A stretch of 64,000 nucleotides of DNA from Pararobbsia alpina_A (GTDB taxonomy: Bacteria; Pseudomonadota; Gammaproteobacteria; Burkholderiales; Burkholderiaceae), in NCBI RefSeq assembly GCF_965118125.1, contig NZ_OZ221288.1, positions 2,294,001 to 2,358,000 of the forward strand, in the 5' to 3' direction. Positions within the stretch are counted from its first letter, which is position 1; every line of letters begins with the position of its first letter. Positions 24,661-33,395 of the stretch are shown here, in pieces. The notes beneath the pieces are model-generated. The model worked only from the letters and a program-made list of their open reading frames with translations, was not told the origin of the DNA and made no database searches. Position numbers and translations under genes: made by a program.

Positions 24661-24794
24661 TCGGCGCAAGACCGGTCTGCGGCCGCCCACGGGCGGCCCA
24701 TGCACGACCTATACAAGGCGCGGCGTGCCCGAGCGATCGGCGCGCCGCGTTCTCGCATCGACGGGTAGCAAGTCCGTTACGCGAAGGAGAACAG

Positions 24795-26324
24795 ATGGGA
24801 ACGCCTCTGCTGGAAATGCGCGACATCAAGAAGTCGTTTGGTGGCGCGAAGGCACTCGACGGTATCGACCTCAAAGTGTCGGCCGGCGAATGCGTCGGCC
24901 TGTGCGGCGAAAATGGCGCGGGCAAATCGACGCTGATGAAAGTGCTCTCGGCGGTGTATCCGCACGGGACCTGGGACGGCCAGATTTTCTGGGACGGCCA
25001 GGAACTCAAGGCGCAGAACGTGCGCGACACCGAACATGCCGGCATCGTCATCATCCATCAGGAACTGATGCTCGTGCCGCAGCTGTCGGTTGCCGAAAAC
25101 ATTTATCTGGGTAACGAGATCACGTTGCCCGGCGGACGCATGAACTACGGCGCGATGTATCAGGGCGCCGAGAAGCTGCTCGCCGAACTGAATCTGAAGG
25201 ACATCAACGTCGCGCAGCCCGTCATGAACTATGGCGGCGGTCATCAGCAGTTGATCGAAATCGCCAAGGCGCTCAACAAGAAGACGCGCCTGCTGATTCT
25301 CGATGAGCCGTCGTCGTCACTGACGTCGAGCGAAACGGAAACGCTGCTGCGCATCGTGCGCGACCTCAAGAAAAAAGGTGTCGCGTGCGTCTATATCTCG
25401 CACAAGCTCGACGAAGTCGAAGCAGTCTGCGACACGGTCGCCGTGATCCGCGACGGACGCCATGTCGCGACCGTGCCGATGGCTGAGCTCGATCGTGGCA
25501 AGATCATTTCACTGATGGTCGGACGCGAGATCACGCAGCTGTTCCCGAAAGAGCCGCACGATATCGGCGACGTGCTGATGGAGGTCCGCCATGTGACCTG
25601 CCAGGACACGACGAATCCGCTGCGCAAGCGCGTCGACGACGTGTCGTTCTCCGTGCGCGCCGGCGAGATTCTCGGCGTCGCGGGGCTGGTCGGAGCCGGC
25701 CGTACCGAGCTGATGCAAGCCGTGTTCGGCGCCTATCCGGGCCTCTATGAAGCCGAGGTCCTGATCGAAGGCAAGCCCGTCAAGATCACGTCTCCGCTCG
25801 ACGCGCTGGCTGCGGGTATCGCGATGGTGCCGGAAGACCGCAAGCGTCACGGCATCGTGCCGGCGCTCTCGGTCGGCCACAACATCACGCTCGCCGTGCT
25901 CGACAAGTTCTCGAAGTTCGGACGCATCGATTCGGCGGCGGAACTCGACACGATTCGCACCGAGATGAAGCGGCTCGCGATCAAGGCTGCTAGCCCGATG
26001 CTGTCGATTGCCGACCTGTCCGGCGGCAACCAGCAAAAGGCCGTGCTGACCAAGATGCTGCTGCCGCATCCGAAGGTCGTGATTTTTGACGAGCCCACGC
26101 GCGGTGTCGACGTCGGCGCGAAGTACGAGATCTACAAGCTTATGTTCGAACTCGCGCGCCGCGGCATGGCCATCGTGATGGTCTCGTCGGAGTTGCCTGA
26201 GGTGCTCGGCGTCAGCGATCGCGTGTTGGTGATCGGCGAGGGCAAATTGCGCGGCGATTTCGTCAACGAGGGCCTGACCCAGGAACGCATCATGGCCGCG
26301 GCGATCGGCGCCCAGGCGGCCTGA
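24795..26324 (+). CDS. xylG: D-xylose ABC transporter, ATP-binding protein
   Basis: 509 residues with two ABC domains, as usual for sugar transporters of this class. Domain 1 has Walker A GENGAGKST (about residue 37) and Walker B LLILDEPSSSL; domain 2 has the degenerate Walker A GLVGAGRTE, the signature LSGGNQQKAVLTKMLL and Walker B VVIFDEPTRGVDVG. It energises xylose import together with XylH at the inner membrane. AAGGAGA precedes the start. It lies 134 bases after xylF and 43 before xylH. Confidence 0.95.
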   Translation: MGTPLLEMRDIKKSFGGAKALDGIDLKVSAGECVGLCGENGAGKSTLMKVLSAVYPHGTWDGQIFWDGQELKAQNVRDTEHAGIVIIHQELMLVPQLSVAENIYLGNEITLPGGRMNYGAMYQGAEKLLAELNLKDINVAQPVMNYGGGHQQLIEIAKALNKKTRLLILDEPSSSLTSSETETLLRIVRDLKKKGVACVYISHKLDEVEAVCDTVAVIRDGRHVATVPMAELDRGKIISLMVGREITQLFPKEPHDIGDVLMEVRHVTCQDTTNPLRKRVDDVSFSVRAGEILGVAGLVGAGRTELMQAVFGAYPGLYEAEVLIEGKPVKITSPLDALAAGIAMVPEDRKRHGIVPALSVGHNITLAVLDKFSKFGRIDSAAELDTIRTEMKRLAIKAASPMLSIADLSGGNQQKAVLTKMLLPHPKVVIFDEPTRGVDVGAKYEIYKLMFELARRGMAIVMVSSELPEVLGVSDRVLVIGEGKLRGDFVNEGLTQERIMAAAIGAQAA

Positions 26325-26367
26325 TCCTCCCATACCCGGCTAGCACTTATTTCGAAGGACCGGATCC

Positions 26368-27510
26368 ATGCATTCACAAAAATTCCAACAGTTCTTCTCG
26401 CGCTACAAGATCCTTGCGCTGCTGATCGCGATCGCCATCATCTGGGCGTTCTTCGCATCGCTGACGCAGGGCGCGTTTCTGACGCCGCGCAATGTCTCGA
26501 ACCTGCTGCGCCAAATGTCGATCACGGGCATGCTCGCGAGCGGCATGGTGTTCATCATCATTTCAGGTGAAATCGATCTGTCGGTCGGCTCGTTGCTCGG
26601 CTTGCTCGGCGGCATCGGCGCGATCCTGAACGTCACGCACAACTGGCCGATCGCGCCGACCGTCGCTGTCGTGCTCGTCGCGGGCCTGGCGCTTGGCGCG
26701 TTCAACGGTTACCTGTCGACGTATCGCCGGATTCCGTCGTTTATCGTCGGCTTGGGCGGCATGCTGGCCTACCGGGGCGTGCTGCTCGGGCTGACCGGCG
26801 GCTCGACGATTGCGCCGGTGTCCGATTCGTTCGTGGTCATCGGCCAGGGCTATCTGCCGCGCATCGTCGGCGATGCACTGTGCGTCGTGCTCTTCCTGCT
26901 GCTCGCTTTCCTGACGTTCCGGCAGCGTCAAAGCCGCATGAAGTACCAGCTCGCCGTCGTGCCGTTCTGGCAGGACGTCGTGAAGGTCATCGCCGCGGGT
27001 CTGATCCTGTTCGCGTTTATCGCCACGCTCGACAACTACGGCGGCATTCCGGTGCCGGTGCTGTTGCTGCTGGTCGTGCTGGGCGTGTTCACGTATATCG
27101 CGACGCAGACCGTGTTCGGACGCCGTATCTATGCGGTAGGTTCGAATATGGAAGCCACGCGTCTGTCAGGCGTCAATGTGAACCGCGTCAAGCTCACGAT
27201 CTTCTCGCTGATGGGCCTGATGGCGGCGTTCGCGGGGCTGGTCAACACCGCACGTCTCGCAGCGGGGTCGCCTTCGGCCGGGAATATGGGCGAACTCGAC
27301 GCGATCGCCGCGTGCTTTATCGGCGGCACGTCGATGCGTGGCGGCTCGGGCACGGTCTACGGTGCGTTGATCGGCGCGCTCGTGATGGCGAGCCTCGATA
27401 ACGGCATGTCGATGCTCGACGTCGATGCGTACTGGCAGATGATCGTCAAAGGCACGATTCTCGTGCTCGCGGTCTGGATCGACGTGGTGTCGGGGTCGAA
27501 TCGCCGCTGA
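26368..27510 (+). CDS. xylH: D-xylose ABC transporter, permease
   Basis: 380 residues with about 10 hydrophobic helices. The RbsC/XylH permease patterns are ISGEIDLSVGSLLGL, IPSFIVGLGGMLAYRG and GGTSMRGGSGTVYGALIGALVM near the C-terminus. It forms the channel for D-xylose in the inner membrane. AAGGACC precedes the ATG. A terminator about 100 bases after the stop ends the operon. Confidence 0.94.
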   Translation: MHSQKFQQFFSRYKILALLIAIAIIWAFFASLTQGAFLTPRNVSNLLRQMSITGMLASGMVFIIISGEIDLSVGSLLGLLGGIGAILNVTHNWPIAPTVAVVLVAGLALGAFNGYLSTYRRIPSFIVGLGGMLAYRGVLLGLTGGSTIAPVSDSFVVIGQGYLPRIVGDALCVVLFLLLAFLTFRQRQSRMKYQLAVVPFWQDVVKVIAAGLILFAFIATLDNYGGIPVPVLLLLVVLGVFTYIATQTVFGRRIYAVGSNMEATRLSGVNVNRVKLTIFSLMGLMAAFAGLVNTARLAAGSPSAGNMGELDAIAACFIGGTSMRGGSGTVYGALIGALVMASLDNGMSMLDVDAYWQMIVKGTILVLAVWIDVVSGSNRR

Positions 27511-27610
27511 TCGGTCACCGATCGTTCACGATTGATATCGGTCAATACGGTTTTCGAGGGGCTGACTTAGCCTTTCTGATGGCTTGACCTGAACGGATGT
27601 GAGTGGACAC

Positions 27611-27646
27611 AAACGGCACGCCAGCGAGCGTGCCGTTTGCGTTTTC
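27611..27646 (+). terminator. Terminator of the xylose operon
   Basis: AAACGGCACGC (27611-27621) pairs perfectly with GCGTGCCGTTT (27628-27638), with a 6-base loop, and is followed by GCGTTTT. It is about 100 bases after xylH. The next about 300 bases before the Rieske gene hold no recognised element. Confidence 0.8.
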
Positions 27647-27945
27647 GGGCGGCCTGCTTGCCGGCGATGCGTCGTCCGGAGTGTCGTCCGCCCGGGTGCA
27701 ATCGTCCGGCGGCGACCCTCCGCCGGCGTTGCGCCCGGCTCTGCACAGGTCAGGCACACGGTTTGCGCCTGACGCGCGTCCGGGGCACGCCTGACTCCCC
27801 TCGCTGTTTATTCGGGTTAGACTTGTCGCCGTTCGTTCGCTGCTGGCGGGCCGTGGCGCGATCCGCTGCGGCAAGGATTGGGCCGCCATCCGGGCATCTG
27901 AAACGCAACAGAACAACGCACAGAGCGTTAGCGGAGTCGTCGAGC

Positions 27946-29088
27946 ATGCACGCAGCCCCCCCGTTGGAATCCGAAGACGCATCGTCGGGCAGTACCACGC
28001 CGACCCCGCGCAAGCGTGATTTGCGACGCGTCGATATTCACCCCGATTTCTGGTACCCGATCGCGTGGTCGCCCGAGGTCAAGCGAGGCAAGACGCACGG
28101 CACCACCTTTGGTGGCGACCCCATCGTGCTGTTTCGCACCGAAGCCGGCGTCGTGCACGCGCTTGAAGACCGTTGCGCGCATCGCCAGGTGCCGCTGCAT
28201 ATGGGGGTCGTGGAAGGGGATGGGATTCGCTGCGGATACCATGGCTGGACATACGATTGCTCGGGCAAATGCACCGATGTGCCGTACCTCGGCAAGGAGC
28301 GTTTGCCCAACGGCGTGCGTTCCTACCCGTGCCGCGAAGAGCAGGGCCTGATCTTTATTTTCCCGGGTGACGCCGCCAAGGCCGCCGACGTGCCGTTCCC
28401 GCGACTCGGCTCGGTGGCCGATCCGAAGTACAAGACACGACGTTTCGGGCGCGAAGTCGCGTGCCACTACAGCTTCATGCACGAAAACCTGATGGATATG
28501 AACCATCAGTTCCTGCATCGCCGTCAAATGGGGCAGATGCGCGCGCGCTCGCTCGGACGCCGCAAGGGCGACGACTGGGTCGAAGTCGACTACACCTTTG
28601 CCCGCGAGGCGGGGCGCCAGCCGATCGGCGAGGCGCTGGTGTTCAAGCAACGTCGTACGGCGTCTACCGAGCAGGCCAAGGACGTCATGACGATCCGGAC
28701 GCAGTATCCGTATCAGAACCTGAAGATCGTCAGCGGCAGCGGCACGCTCGTGATGGAACTGTGGATCTGCTATATCCCGCTCGACAAGGAACAACGGACC
28801 AACCGGACCTTCGGCCTGCTGTCGATCCGCAAGCCCGGCTGGCCGGTGCTGCTCGATCTTGCATGGCCCGCGCTGGTCTGGTTCACGGAACGGATCTTCA
28901 AGGAGGATCGCGAGATCGTCGAGCGCGAGCAGCTCGCTCACGATCGTCAGGGCGCGGACTGGAATCACGAAGTCTTTCCGGTGATCAACGATCTGCGCGC
29001 CTTGCTCGTCGAGTGCGGCGCTCCGCCGGTCCGGCTCGTCGACCGGCGCTTCGCGTTGTTGCCACAAACGGCGGCCGCCACGGAATAG
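27946..29088 (+). CDS. Rieske non-heme iron oxygenase, large subunit
   Basis: 380 residues from the ATG at 27946, with GGAG 10 bases upstream; the frame is open further 5' but that part is Arg-rich and unlike the family. The Rieske [2Fe-2S] ligands are Cys77-x-His79 and Cys96-x2-His99 (CAHRQVPLH and CGYHGWTYDC). The mononuclear iron site is likely in HENLMDMNHQFLHRRQ (Asp, His, His). This resembles vanillate O-demethylase or pheophorbide-a-oxygenase-like monooxygenases. No ferredoxin reductase gene is adjacent, so electrons must come from elsewhere. The substrate is unknown. Confidence 0.8.
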   Translation: MHAAPPLESEDASSGSTTPTPRKRDLRRVDIHPDFWYPIAWSPEVKRGKTHGTTFGGDPIVLFRTEAGVVHALEDRCAHRQVPLHMGVVEGDGIRCGYHGWTYDCSGKCTDVPYLGKERLPNGVRSYPCREEQGLIFIFPGDAAKAADVPFPRLGSVADPKYKTRRFGREVACHYSFMHENLMDMNHQFLHRRQMGQMRARSLGRRKGDDWVEVDYTFAREAGRQPIGEALVFKQRRTASTEQAKDVMTIRTQYPYQNLKIVSGSGTLVMELWICYIPLDKEQRTNRTFGLLSIRKPGWPVLLDLAWPALVWFTERIFKEDREIVEREQLAHDRQGADWNHEVFPVINDLRALLVECGAPPVRLVDRRFALLPQTAAATE

Positions 29089-29353
29089 TCTGCCTCTGCC
29101 TGTCTCTGACAAAGTCGTGCGCCGGAGTGCGTGATTCCGGCGTGGGGTGTCTGCCTGGTCGCGTAGTTTTTTCCCGGCGCGGCCCGATTTTTTACACCTT
29201 TGCGCTGTAACGTGCCGATGGCCGGGCTGCCGTGATCGCGGCGGATCGGCCGATTGCGCCCCGGTTCTGGCCGCTTTGTTCACCCTTTGCCCGCAATTGG
29301 CACGAAGCCTGCGGCGCTGTCGCTCACAACATTCCGATCCTGGAGGCGACAGC

Positions 29354-29647
29354 ATGCACATCGACCCGACCGGCTGGTATCCGCTCGAACAGTACTCACC
29401 GGTGCGCGAGGGCTGGTACGAAGTTCAGCTCGTGAGCGGTGAAACGGCGTTTGCAAAGTACAGCGACGGCAAGTGGACCGAGAAGCCGCCGCTCGTTTTT
29501 ACACACTGGCGCGGCCTTTCCAAAGATCCGTCGAAGGTGCGCGATGCGGAGACGTTCGGCGCCGATGTCGCGGCGGCAGAGGGCGTGCGTGCGGTCTGGA
29601 ACGCGTTTTTCCCGGGAGCCGGGAACGAAGCGCACAAGCCGATGTGA
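29354..29647 (+). CDS. Small conserved-looking hypothetical protein
   Basis: 97 residues from the ATG at 29354, with GGAGG (29342-29346) 7 bases upstream. The sequence is soluble and rich in aromatics (HIDPTGWYPLEQYSPVREGWYEVQL, then FTHWRGL), with no signal peptide or membrane segment. It looks like a compact beta-rich fold with the pattern GWYEVQLxSGETAFAKY. No family was recognised. A perfect 17-bp terminator follows 26 bases after the stop, so it forms its own transcription unit or ends one. Confidence 0.7.
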   Translation: MHIDPTGWYPLEQYSPVREGWYEVQLVSGETAFAKYSDGKWTEKPPLVFTHWRGLSKDPSKVRDAETFGADVAAAEGVRAVWNAFFPGAGNEAHKPM

Positions 29648-29673
29648 GTGTCTGTCGGCAAAGGGTAGAAAGC

Positions 29674-29716
29674 AAAAAGCCCTCGCAACCCGTTCAAGGT
29701 TGCGAGGGCTTTTTTT
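29674..29716. terminator. Bidirectional terminator, 17-bp perfect stem
   Basis: The segment 29674-29690 (AAAAAGCCCTCGCAACC) pairs perfectly with 29698-29714 around a 7-base loop, with T runs on both strands. It lies between the convergent 97-residue protein gene and the H1-like gene and should serve both. Confidence 0.95.
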
Positions 29717-29729
29717 GATCACGGTGTGA

Positions 29730-30359
29730 TCACGAATTGGCGGGGCGACCCGTCTTGACCGTCTCGAGTTCGCCGATGGCGGCAACCAGGCGTTTGATCG
29801 GCGCGGCTTCGAGCAGCAGGAGGCCGGCACGCAGGAGTTCGCTCTTCTTCACGTGCACGCCTTCGTCGAGGCACTTTTGCTTGAGTGCAGCGATCTTGGC
29901 GTAATCGGACTTCGGCATCGTGAAGCTGTCGCGTACGACCTTTTCAACCTTCGGTGCCTTCGGCTTCTTGTCCTGAACGGCCTTGTCCGCAGCGGGCGCG
30001 GCTGCAGCCTTCTTGCTGCTGGTCGTCTTGGGCGCCTTGGGTGCCGCTGCCTTCTTGTCGGCGGCCGGCTTTTCCGCCTTGGCCGTCGCCTTCACAGGTT
30101 TGGCGGGCTTGGCAGGCTTGGCCGCCTTGGCGGGTTTCGCGGTCTTGGCCTCGGCCTTGGCCGCGGGTTTCACAGCGGCAGTCTTCTTGGTCGCGGCGGG
30201 CTTCTTCGCGGCGGCCGCAGCTTTCGGGGCAGCGGACTTGGCTTTGCTGCGCGTCGCCGGCTTGGCGGCGTCTTGCTGGGTTTCGTCAGCTTGCATGGTG
30301 TCGCCCTTGGGAAAATGGAACACTTTGTTGGTCGGGGCCTTGGTCTTCGCGGTAGTCAA
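29730..30359 (-). CDS. Histone H1-like Lys/Ala/Pro-rich protein with C-terminal ribbon-helix-helix-like domain
   Basis: 209 residues from a TTG at 30359 with GGAGAA 7 bases upstream; an internal ATG (residue 22, MQADE) with AAGGGCG just before it is an alternative start. Residues about 30-140 consist of Lys-Ala-Pro repeats (AKPAKAAKPAKPAKP type) as in eukaryotic H1 tails and bacterial H1-like proteins such as AlgP or HctB. The last about 70 residues differ: RDSFTMPKSDYAKIAALKQKCLDEGVHVKKSELLRAGLLLLE has the beta-strand then two-helix spacing of ribbon-helix-helix proteins. Nucleoid or gene-regulatory DNA binding is inferred. Frame and codon use are normal for the locus. Confidence 0.75.
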   Translation of the reverse strand: MTTAKTKAPTNKVFHFPKGDTMQADETQQDAAKPATRSKAKSAAPKAAAAAKKPAATKKTAAVKPAAKAEAKTAKPAKAAKPAKPAKPVKATAKAEKPAADKKAAAPKAPKTTSSKKAAAAPAADKAVQDKKPKAPKVEKVVRDSFTMPKSDYAKIAALKQKCLDEGVHVKKSELLRAGLLLLEAAPIKRLVAAIGELETVKTGRPANS

Positions 30360-30543
30360 TGCGGTTCTCCGGATGTTAAATACCGAAACAGTATATACCG
30401 TATGAAATGCCGGTCATCCGTATCGACCCCCGGTCGGGCCGGTCATTGTTGCGCGGCGCTCTCGGCAAGCGTTTCGCAACGGTGCTAAGGTATGGCGCTG
30501 CCCGGCGGCCCTGCGCCGGGTTTTTCACGAACGAGCCCTGACC

Positions 30544-31533
30544 TTGGACCCCACCGAGACCACTCTAGCCGCCGTTCCGAGCGTGTTCGACCGCTCGGCG
30601 GCCGTCGGATTCAGCCTGAATCCGCTCGATCGCCTGTCGCCGTTTCGCGACGACGATGCGTTTGTCGACGAAAAACGGCAGCACGCCTCGACGCGCTATA
30701 TGGTGCTGGTCGGTGATGTCCCGGTACTCGCACGGCACGGTGAGCAGTACAGCGTCCTGTTTTCGCGGACGGCGCTCGCGTCGCTCGGCACCCCGGTGCG
30801 CGATATCTTTCTGGGCGTCGACGCGGAAGGCGTGGCCTTTTTTGCGGTGTCGCTCGATAAGGACATGGCCGAGCGTGTCGCACAGCAGCCGAATATCGAA
30901 CTCGTCGACCTGCGCGCGATCGCGATGCGAGGACTCGTGTCGGCGGACGTGCTCGGTGAGCTCGGCGGGGCCAAGGCCATGCTCGACTGGCATGCGCGGC
31001 ATCGATTCTGCGCGAATTGCGGTGCGCCCAGCCGGGTGTCTGCGGCGGGCTGGCGTCGTGAATGTGACAACTGCGGAGCGCAGCATTTCCCGCGGGTCGA
31101 CCCGGTCGTGATCATGCTCGCGATCGATGGCGACCGTTGTCTGCTCGGACGGCAGGCACGGTTCGCCCCAGGCATGTATTCGGCGCTGGCGGGGTTTCTC
31201 GAACCCGGTGAAACCATCGAAGACGCCGTGCGGCGGGAAGTGCATGAAGAGGCGGGCATTGACTGCGCGCACGTCACGTATTTCGCCTCACAACCCTGGC
31301 CGTTCCCGTCGTCGCTGATGATCGGCTGCTTTGCGCGCGCGAGCAGCACCGAGATTGTCGTCGACACGACCGAACTCGAGGATGCACGCTGGTTCTCGCG
31401 CGACGAGGTGCGCGACATGCTGGAAGGCACCCACGCTACGGGGCTTTCCGCACCCAAGCCGTTCGCGATCGCCCATCATCTGCTCAAGGCCTTTGTGGAC
31501 AACGACACCACCGTGCTTGGCGCTGCGGTCTGA
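30544..31533 (+). CDS. nudC: NADH pyrophosphatase / RNA decapping Nudix hydrolase
   Basis: 329 residues. A zinc ribbon (CANCGAPS and CDNCGAQHFP, about residues 156-180) precedes the Nudix box at 217-239 (GFLEPGETIEDAVRREV..EEAGI) and the NudC-specific SQPWPFPSSLM. It hydrolyses NADH to NMNH and AMP and removes NAD caps from RNA. I took the TTG at 30544; the ribosome site is weak and a GTG at 30580 is possible. It is followed one base after its stop by a lysR gene, so the two are likely co-transcribed. Confidence 0.88.
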   Translation: MDPTETTLAAVPSVFDRSAAVGFSLNPLDRLSPFRDDDAFVDEKRQHASTRYMVLVGDVPVLARHGEQYSVLFSRTALASLGTPVRDIFLGVDAEGVAFFAVSLDKDMAERVAQQPNIELVDLRAIAMRGLVSADVLGELGGAKAMLDWHARHRFCANCGAPSRVSAAGWRRECDNCGAQHFPRVDPVVIMLAIDGDRCLLGRQARFAPGMYSALAGFLEPGETIEDAVRREVHEEAGIDCAHVTYFASQPWPFPSSLMIGCFARASSTEIVVDTTELEDARWFSRDEVRDMLEGTHATGLSAPKPFAIAHHLLKAFVDNDTTVLGAAV

Positions 31534-31534
31534 C

Positions 31535-32458
31535 GTGACCATTCATAACCTCGCACGCCGCCTCGATCTCACGACGCTTCAGCTGTTCCTGGCCGTGCAC
31601 GAGGAAGGCACCCTCACGCGTGCGGCGGAGCGTGAAACGATCGCGGTATCGGCGGCAAGCAAGCGCCTGCTCGAACTCGAGCAGGCCGTCGGAGCGTCGC
31701 TATTCGTGCGCCAGGCGCGCGGGATGACGCTGACCGCGGCCGGCGAGACGTTGCTTTATCACGCCCGGCGCGTGCTGCGCGACGTTGAAAATATCGGCGT
31801 CGAACTCGCGGAACATGCGAGCGGTGTACGGGGCTACGTCCGGATGATGGCGAACCTGTCGGCGATCGTCGAGTTCCTGCCCGAGGATCTGCGCGCTTTC
31901 CTCGATGCGCATGCGCGCGTCAAGGTCGATCTCGAAGAGCGCCCAAGCGGCGGGGTCGTTGAAGCCGTAGCGGACAGCCTTGCCGATCTCGGCATCTGCT
32001 CCGGAGAGTCCGATACACGGGGGCTGACCGCAACGCACTACCGGCATGACCAACTCGTGGTCGTCATGCGGCCCGATCATCGTCTTGCGCGACGCAAGTC
32101 CGTGCTGTTCGCCGATACGCTTGACAGCGATCATGTCGGGCTGCACTCGGCGAGCTCGATCAATATGCGCACGCACCTCGCCGCGCAACAGGCGGGACGA
32201 CCCATGCGCCTGCGCATCCATGTGCCGGGTTTCGATGCGGTGTGCCGGATGGTTCAGGCGGGCATGGGGCTCGGTGTGTTGCCGCTCGACGTGTTCAACT
32301 TTATCGGTCGCGCGCTCGATCTCCGCGCCGTCAAGCTCGAAGATGAATGGGCGCGCCGGCAACTGATCATCGTGACGCGCGAAGTCGAATCGCTTTCCCC
32401 GGTGAGCCGTCTGCTATTCGATCATCTCGCATCGGTCGAAGCCGGCCGGGCGGCGTAA
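31535..32458 (+). CDS. LysR-family transcriptional regulator
   Basis: 307 residues from a GTG at 31535, one base after the nudC stop. The winged helix-turn-helix is DLTTLQLFLAVHEEGTLTRAAERETIAVSAASKRLLELEQ (about 11-50), followed by LFVRQARGMTLTAAGETLL and a substrate-binding domain with VGLHSASSINMRTHLA and GLGVLPLDVF. This subtype often controls CoA-transferase or carboxylic acid genes, so the CoA-transferase/HMG-CoA-lyase/MFS genes downstream at 33396-37253 are possible targets; that link is inference. Confidence 0.85.
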   Translation: MTIHNLARRLDLTTLQLFLAVHEEGTLTRAAERETIAVSAASKRLLELEQAVGASLFVRQARGMTLTAAGETLLYHARRVLRDVENIGVELAEHASGVRGYVRMMANLSAIVEFLPEDLRAFLDAHARVKVDLEERPSGGVVEAVADSLADLGICSGESDTRGLTATHYRHDQLVVVMRPDHRLARRKSVLFADTLDSDHVGLHSASSINMRTHLAAQQAGRPMRLRIHVPGFDAVCRMVQAGMGLGVLPLDVFNFIGRALDLRAVKLEDEWARRQLIIVTREVESLSPVSRLLFDHLASVEAGRAA

Positions 32459-32474
32459 CGGTAAATCCGTGTCG

Positions 32475-33167
32475 CTATCGAAGGCTCTTCACAAGAAAGT
32501 CCGGCTGGCCACATGACTTCTGCATCTGCTTCTGCACGTCGTCACCGCAGCTGCGCGGGTGGCCGTCCTTTTCATAGCAGATGTGGATTTCCTCGAGGAA
32601 GCGGCCCGAGCCCGAACAGATCATCGTGACCGAGTCGGGCGACATGCCGGGATTGGCCTGCGAGAAGTCGCCCTGAAGGGTACTGATCGTCGTTCTGAAC
32701 GGTTGGGCCGGCGACTGATAGCGCTGCGGGATGTTGACGCTGTCCTTGAGCTTCTTCGACAGCGCCAGATAGTCGGCGGCCGAGAGGCCGGAGCACGTGC
32801 CGTGTTTGGGCCATTCGTGATCCATGAGCTTGTCGCTCGGATAGAGGCCCGCGTACTGCTGCCTGACTGCCGCCGGCATGGCGTCATTGGAGCAGTTCTG
32901 CGGATACCCGCTGTTGAACTGCGGCCACAACCCGTGCAGGACAAAGCCGTAGCGCTGTGCGCCGCATTGCTGGGTGTCGTTGGGATGGCCGCTGCAATAG
33001 TCGGGCGACCAGCTCAGAGACAGCAGGTAGTAGTCGAACTGTCCGGGCGTATTGCCCTGTGACTGCGAGTCGGACTGTGACCCGTGATGGTGGTGCGAAC
33101 GCGCTTCGACCACGTTCGACGAGCACAGCACGAGCAGCACGACTACAAGACGGGCCAAGGCGTTCAT
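32475..33167 (-). CDS. rna: Ribonuclease T2 family (RNase I)
   Basis: 230 residues from the ATG at 33167 with AGGAG upstream. A signal peptide (about residues 1-21, LVVVLLVLCSSNVVEA) directs it to the periplasm. A His/Ser/Gln-rich linker is followed by the two active-site segments: FVLHGLWPQ and DHEWPKHGTCS, each with a catalytic His. The Cys pattern suggests disulfides. It degrades single-stranded RNA non-specifically. It is convergent with the LysR gene and divergent from the CoA-transferase gene. Confidence 0.92.
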   Translation of the reverse strand: MNALARLVVVLLVLCSSNVVEARSHHHHGSQSDSQSQGNTPGQFDYYLLSLSWSPDYCSGHPNDTQQCGAQRYGFVLHGLWPQFNSGYPQNCSNDAMPAAVRQQYAGLYPSDKLMDHEWPKHGTCSGLSAADYLALSKKLKDSVNIPQRYQSPAQPFRTTISTLQGDFSQANPGMSPDSVTMICSGSGRFLEEIHICYEKDGHPRSCGDDVQKQMQKSCGQPDFLVKSLR

Positions 33168-33299
33168 CTGTGACTCCTGTTTCACCGTTCGAAGGGGGAC
33201 AGCGGACCGGGCGCCACCCGCTCTGCGGCTGGCCCGGGGATTTATATCATTGAATTGTTTCGGCAGAACGCCTGAGCGATTGATCGGCCCGAGCGTTCG

Positions 33300-33313
33300 C
33301 CGTTCGCGAACGG
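33300..33313. promoter_or_regulatory. 14-bp palindrome upstream of CoA-transferase gene
   Basis: CCGTTCGCGAACGG is a perfect palindrome 82 bases before the CoA-transferase start, in the divergent region shared with the RNase gene. A possible TTGGAC follows at 33331. It could be an operator for the adjacent LysR or another regulator. Confidence 0.45.
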
Positions 33314-33395
33314 TCATTGCCGAATTACGGTTGGACCCGCGCCATCCCGCGGTCGTAGCCTGTCTCCATCAAATAGAAATCCGGAGACACGCATC

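Noticed and set aside
31331..31534. Upstream extension of the LysR frame into nudC
   Set aside because: It overlaps nudC in another frame and lacks a start signal; the GTG at 31535 directly after the nudC stop fits the LysR N-terminus.
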